64,000 nucleotides of DNA, taken from assembly GCA_963781785.1 (NCBI GenBank), contig CAWAHD010000002.1, forward strand, positions 558,001 through 622,000, given 5' to 3'. Source of the stretch: CAWAHD01 sp963781785 (GTDB lineage Bacteria > Planctomycetota > Planctomycetia > Isosphaerales > Isosphaeraceae). The translations under genes and the position numbers were made by a program. Numbering within the stretch: position 1 is the stretch's first letter; each line of letters starts with the position of its first letter. This document shows, in pieces, positions 60,400 to 64,000 of this stretch. The notes under the pieces were generated by a model. It was given only the letters and a program-made list of their open reading frames with translations. It did not search any database and was not told the origin of the DNA.

Positions 60400-60870
60400 G
60401 GTGACCCTCCTCGATGCAACACAATGATGAATGAATGAATCAGCCGGCTTGTTGTTTGCTTGCAATGCCGCGCGGAGGGGAGGAGCCACGGTACCAGTCG
60501 GGAAAACGACCGACTCCGAGGACTGAAGAAGTCTCGTTTGAATGGATCGATGCTGTGCTGGTTTGAGTCACTGACCGGATGCGAGCAGTGACGCGAACGC
60601 GACAACCGACTCCCGATCGAACGGCTCACGACACCATGGTTTCGACAGATCGAAAAAATCAGACGTGCCGGCTCTGGCCAAAGTGGTACCACCGACCCGT
60701 TCGTCAGGATGCCGAGTGAATCGGGAGTACGAGCCCCCACAGCTTCGCGAGTCCAAACTGCAAAGTCAAGTCAAACCGCTAAGATCGGTAACGGAGCAGT
60801 CAGCGCGGACACATCGTACCGGGGAAGACATCGGGTGCAATGGGTTCCGTGGTCTCCAGGGCGAGGAGAT
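60400..60870. other. Intergenic region upstream of the S53 surface-protein gene
   Basis: These 471 bp lie between two minus-strand genes. They contain the palindrome GTGGTACCAC (60683-60692) and a small hairpin AGTCGG/CCGACT (60496-60501 with 60510-60515). I see no RNA gene or supported coding frame; promoter and terminator functions are probable but not identified. Confidence 0.4.
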
Positions 60871-61401
60871 TCAGACCAGACTCTTCTCGCCAAAAAGCCG
60901 CCGGCACGCTGCCCCGCCCAGGACCGCCACCACGAAGCTCAAGACGATGTGGCCGATCCTCCGGAATTCGGTCTGCCCGTTTCGCGCGACAAAGAACCGC
61001 ATTTCCCCACCGGTGTACAGCCGCTCGACCTGGAGATTCCGATTATCCTTGAGCGATAAATCCCCGTGAACGTAGACCTCGTCCACTGGAAATGTGCTGA
61101 GATGTGTAAATACAAAATCAATGAGACGGCTCGTGATCAACTGCGGCACGCCCGGGTTTCGCGGGTTGATCGGCGTGAGCGCCAGAATGAGGTACACCGA
61201 GCCGAACAGAGCGAACCCGAGCCGGAAGGCGCGCTCTTCGCGACGGATTGCACCGACTGCTGCGAGCGAAACCGCAACCACCATCAGCGAAAACAGTGTC
61301 TCTGCCCAGACTTCGGTGGTGCTCAAGAGCCCGGCGAGCGCGACGCCAACGAGAGCCACGATCGTCATCAGCGATCGGACCGTGAGGCGCGTGTATTTCA
61401 T
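60871..61401 (-). CDS. Membrane protein of unknown function
   Basis: A 176-residue protein, MKYTRLTVRSLMTIVALVGV, with membrane helices at about residues 9-28, 33-52 and 62-77 and another near the C-terminus (HIVLSFVVAVLGGAACRRL). The basic start with TVRSLM and one helix is the planctomycete small-membrane-protein pattern. Its ATG overlaps the upstream stop (ATGA at 61398-61401), so the two genes are co-translated. No family recognised. Confidence 0.65.
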   Translation of the reverse strand: MKYTRLTVRSLMTIVALVGVALAGLLSTTEVWAETLFSLMVVAVSLAAVGAIRREERAFRLGFALFGSVYLILALTPINPRNPGVPQLITSRLIDFVFTHLSTFPVDEVYVHGDLSLKDNRNLQVERLYTGGEMRFFVARNGQTEFRRIGHIVLSFVVAVLGGAACRRLFGEKSLV

Positions 61402-61988
61402 GCGACGATGTCTCGGGGTTGCTCGTGACCGGGCGTCTCGGCCGGAACGTCTGCGCTGGCCGCTACCGCCGCCGGAGACTCGCCCTCGACGTCGGCTTCG
61501 GTCGGCGGTGACTCGGCCGGTAGACCAGCGCTGGCCGCTTCGGTCGGCGAAGAATCGGCCTGTCCGTCCGCGCTGGCCGCTGCGGCCTGCGGTAACTCGG
61601 CCGGTACATCCTCGCTGGCCGCTTCGGCCGGCGGTAACTCGGCCGGTGCACCTGCGCTGGCTGCTTCGGCCGGCGGAGACGCCTTCCTGGGCCATCCGCC
61701 GTGTCGGTCCACCCACAGGATGGCCCGGAGATACCAGAGAGCGAACAGGCTCGCCAGCACACCCAGGCCCCACAAACTGGCCTGAAGCTGCGAGAGTGTC
61801 AGATACTGCGCCAGCACGCCCAGCGAGTCGCGGATGTCCCCGAACCCGAGGAACACCGCCAGCGCCCCGATCCAGAGGAGCATCCCCAGACACGCCAGGG
61901 CGGAAGCCCGATTGGGCAGGCCCCAGAGCGCAAACTCGACCCACCAGGGACGGTCGACCCGCGCCGGATTTGCTTTGCGTGCTCGCAT
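61398..61988 (-). CDS. Membrane protein with Ala/Pro/Glu-rich tandem repeats
   Basis: A 196-residue protein with two membrane helices (ALACLGMLLWIGALAVFLGF and SLWGLGVLASLFALWYLRAI) and then a tail of about 90 residues made of 14-residue units such as EAASAGAPAELPPA, EAASEDVPAELPQA and EAASAGLPAESPPT. At the DNA level this is a 42-bp tandem repeat (about 61440-61670). The tail should be extended and acidic and may vary in copy number between strains. It overlaps the next gene (ATGA). Confidence 0.65.
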   Translation of the reverse strand: MRARKANPARVDRPWWVEFALWGLPNRASALACLGMLLWIGALAVFLGFGDIRDSLGVLAQYLTLSQLQASLWGLGVLASLFALWYLRAILWVDRHGGWPRKASPPAEAASAGAPAELPPAEAASEDVPAELPQAAAASADGQADSSPTEAASAGLPAESPPTEADVEGESPAAVAASADVPAETPGHEQPRDIVA

Positions 61989-62078
61989 TGAAGAAAAGGA
62001 TGAAGGATAAAGGCAGACCGAAACAAATTCATTCGGACCCGGCCGTCAAGCTTGTACGCTGAGAACGGACGACTGGTG

Positions 62079-62184
62079 ACCCGTCAATCTTCGATTGACG
62101 GGTTGTTGGGCGCGGGTCTCGTGACGCTGCCCACGGCGCGACCGCAGGTCTCCAATCCTCAGACCCCCCAATCGAAGATTGACG
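62079..62184. repeat. Perfect palindrome with an inverted partial copy
   Basis: ACCCGTCAATC TTC GATTGACGGGT (62079-62103) is a perfect 11-bp stem with a 3-nt loop. The 16-mer CAATCGAAGATTGACG at 62169-62184 is the exact reverse complement of 62082-62097. The pair lies just after the GH51 gene on its strand. It could be a bidirectional terminator or a REP-like repeat. Confidence 0.6.
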
Positions 62185-62189
62185 AATCA

Positions 62190-63803
62190 CTAGGCAAGAT
62201 GCACGTCGAGGCGACTCACGGACGCTGGCGGCAGCAGGCAGCGAATCTCGGGTCCGGCCGCGCGCGGCGCGGTAGCGCTCGGTTTCGGGACCACGGTCTC
62301 CGGCTGGTCGAAGGTATTGTGCGCGTTCAGCTCGGCGTGGGTCAGGACCGTGTGGCGGACTCCGGCCGCCGCGCCGCCGCGGAGGCGCACGACGACCTCG
62401 GCCGGGGCAGTCGCATGCGTATGAACCAAGGTCACCGTCACGTCCTTCGCTCCGGCGAGCGACGCCGAGCCGGCCAGCCGGAAGATCTGCTGCTCGCGGT
62501 CCCCCGTCCGGAAAGTCACCTCGGGGGCCTCCACCACCACTCGAACGCTCTTGGCCCCCTGGTGGGGCCGGTACATCGTGTAAACGTGAAAATTGGGGGT
62601 CGCCACGAATCGATCGCCGTCGGCAAGGAACAGCGAATGCAGATTGTTGATGAGCTGTGCGACGTTGGCCATGTCGATCTTGTCGGCATGCCGGTTGAAG
62701 GTGTCGAGCGAGAGCGCAGCCACCAGGGCGTCGCGCAGCGTGCTCATCTGCTCGAAGAGGTGCCGCTTGTTGATCTCGGTTCCTTCGGGATGCCAGCTTC
62801 CCCACTCGTCAATCACCAGCTTGACCGAATGCTTGCGATCGAGCTCGCCCAGCGTTGCCCATTGATCGCGGATCAAGGTCTCCATCTGGTTGGCCTTGTG
62901 GAGCTGCTCGTACCACTGGTCCTGGGTAAATTCCAGGGCATGGCCGGTGGTTCCGCAATAATAGTGGGGAGCCCAGCCCTGGAGGGGTGCGCGCTGGCCA
63001 TCCAGCCATTTGGTGAAGAACCGGCGAGTCCAGTCGCGGTCGTTGCCGTTGGGGCCGGCGGCGATCAGGTAAAGCGGAACGCCGTACTGGGGCAGCCAGT
63101 CGGTGAACCGGCGGTACTCGCGGCAGTAATCCTCGGGAGTGAACTTGCCGCCGCAGCCCCAGCTCTCGTTGCCGACTCCCCAGTAGCGAACGGCGAACGG
63201 CTCGCGCTGGCCGCACGCCGCACGCTCGTCGGCCAGCGACGTCGAGCCCGCCGGAGCGTTACAATACTCGACCCACTGCTGGAACTCTTCCGGCGAGCCG
63301 GTTCCCACGTTGGCCGCAAAGTAGGGCTCCACTCCGCAGAGCCGGCAGAAACGCATGAACTCGTGAGTTCCGAACTGGTTGGACTCGGTCTCCTCGCGCC
63401 ACCGTCCAAACCGCCGCGGACGCTTCGACGGCAGTCCAATGCCGTCTCGCCAGTGGTACTTGTCGGCGAAGCAGCCGCCCGGCCACCGGACCACAACCGG
63501 CCCGAGCTGCTTGACGTGCTCGATCAAGGTGCGCCGAATGCCGTCGATATGGGCGACCTTGGAATCCGGGCCAACCCAGATTCCGTCGTAGATGACGCCA
63601 CCGATGTGCTCGGCAAACTGGCTATACAGGGCTGGCTTGATCGTGCCGATCGGCTCGTCCAGCAGGACACTCACGGCAAGCTCAGGGTCGGCCCCGGCGC
63701 GGGCTCGGATGGCCTGCGGCAAAATCGCAGTGGCTCCGGCGGCGGCCCCGGCCGACGCGATGAGACGCAAGGCGGTGCGGCGGTCGATCGCGGATTTTCG
63801 CAT
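62190..63803 (-). CDS. Exported GH51 alpha-L-arabinofuranosidase
   Basis: An intact frame of about 537 residues. DRRTALRLIASAGAAAGATA at the N-terminus is a twin-arginine signal. VVVRWPGGCFADKYHWRDGI and RYWGVGNESWGCGGKFTPED carry the GH51 hallmark, with the acid/base Glu in GNESWG; the nucleophile Glu is in KLVIDEWGSWHPEGT. It removes arabinose from arabinoxylan or arabinan outside the cytoplasm. ATG 63803 has GGGAG eight bases upstream. ATG 63833 is also possible, as it overlaps the upstream stop (ATGA). It fits with the GH39-like gene as a polysaccharide-use function. Confidence 0.9.
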   Translation of the reverse strand: MRKSAIDRRTALRLIASAGAAAGATAILPQAIRARAGADPELAVSVLLDEPIGTIKPALYSQFAEHIGGVIYDGIWVGPDSKVAHIDGIRRTLIEHVKQLGPVVVRWPGGCFADKYHWRDGIGLPSKRPRRFGRWREETESNQFGTHEFMRFCRLCGVEPYFAANVGTGSPEEFQQWVEYCNAPAGSTSLADERAACGQREPFAVRYWGVGNESWGCGGKFTPEDYCREYRRFTDWLPQYGVPLYLIAAGPNGNDRDWTRRFFTKWLDGQRAPLQGWAPHYYCGTTGHALEFTQDQWYEQLHKANQMETLIRDQWATLGELDRKHSVKLVIDEWGSWHPEGTEINKRHLFEQMSTLRDALVAALSLDTFNRHADKIDMANVAQLINNLHSLFLADGDRFVATPNFHVYTMYRPHQGAKSVRVVVEAPEVTFRTGDREQQIFRLAGSASLAGAKDVTVTLVHTHATAPAEVVVRLRGGAAAGVRHTVLTHAELNAHNTFDQPETVVPKPSATAPRAAGPEIRCLLPPASVSRLDVHLA

Positions 63804-63829
63804 GCGAGATTCTCCCTGTCGTGAGCCGA

Positions 63830-64000
63830 TCATTCGCGCTTCTTTGCCCGCCTGTTGGCTTCTGAGCCGGTGCTCACCGGTTGATCGCGGCGTCGACGTG
63901 CCAGGAAGTAAATGTCCTCCGGGGATGGCACGTCCTTGGGCTTATGCGTCCACACGTCTTTCCGATCGAGGCCAAGGGTCACCTCGGCACGGGCAAGTGG
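63830..64000 (-). CDS. C-terminal part of a gene running off the window
   Basis: From the window edge the reverse strand is open for 56 residues (ARAEVTLGLDRKDVWTHKPK ... RRAKKRE) and stops at 63830-63832. The tail is basic with ARRRRDQP. The stop overlaps the possible upstream start of the GH51 gene. Family not recognisable from this fragment. Confidence 0.5.
   Translation of the reverse strand, partial: PLARAEVTLGLDRKDVWTHKPKDVPSPEDIYFLARRRRDQPVSTGSEANRRAKKRE

Noticed and set aside
60660..60760. Possible tRNA or attachment site near the GTGGTACCAC palindrome
   Set aside because: No cloverleaf could be built, and there is no integrase gene or direct repeat pair in the window.

Overview
The window looks like a chromosome segment of a planctomycete, most likely of the Isosphaeraceae/Singulisphaera type. 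The reasons are the high GC content, several Hanks-type Ser/Thr kinases with TPR or WD40 tails paired with ECF sigma factors, N-terminal motifs of the LEPR-XLL kind on seven surface proteins, a PEP-CTERM protein, a DUF4159 protein, and large Gly-rich or parallel beta-helix surface proteins. There is no rRNA, tRNA, CRISPR array or transposase that I can support.

Layout. 1-2.6 kb: start of an exported protein, a Vgb-like propeller, a beta-helix surface protein and a remnant of a TIGR03032-like gene. 2.7-6.4 kb: a frame-broken Ser/Thr kinase-TPR gene. 6.5-7.5 kb: two small LEPR-XLL-type proteins. 7.7-12.3 kb: a leader with promoter and intrinsic terminator, then a membrane-anchored LEPR-XLL protein, an ECF sigma factor and a degenerate kinase, coupled by overlap. 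A detached kinase tail follows. 12.5-19.2 kb: histidine utilisation, with hutI-hutH-hutG-hutU in one overlapping operon and hutF divergent. 19.3-20.0 kb: a probable PIN-domain toxin-antitoxin pair. 20.2-26.3 kb: a second ECF sigma factor, a small acidic protein, a duplicated sigma leader and a 1.6k-residue kinase-WD40 protein. 26.5-27.3 kb: a two-gene retropepsin-like unit. 27.5-33.9 kb: a five-gene cluster (two luciferase-like monooxygenases, an Ldh-type dehydrogenase, a cyclase-type hydrolase and an Nramp-like transporter) that looks like an uncharacterised catabolic operon. 34.2-39.7 kb: two surface proteins and an ArsR regulator whose usual partner gene is reduced to its ends. 39.9-49.5 kb: a Cys-rich protein, an M14 peptidase, small membrane proteins, an HTH/zinc-ribbon pair, a PEP-CTERM propeller, a DUF4159 protein and a HEAT-repeat protein. 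49.6-64 kb: a GH39-like/CBM9 protein, an unknown planctomycete protein, a 6.2-kb sedolisin-beta-helix surface protein with three 0.52-kb repeats, two membrane proteins and a GH51 arabinofuranosidase.

About 25 single-base frame breaks fall in otherwise well-conserved genes, including essential parts of the hut enzymes, often at short G/C runs. I treat most of them as probable sequence errors and annotate the full gene spans. A few loci (TIGR03032-like, AHSA1-like, a sigma scar, a kinase tail) have lost real coding length and look like true remnants.

The most interesting candidates are the envelope protein-sigma-kinase module with its attenuator-like leader, the duplicated sigma leader in front of the WD40 kinase, and the monooxygenase/cyclase/transporter cluster.
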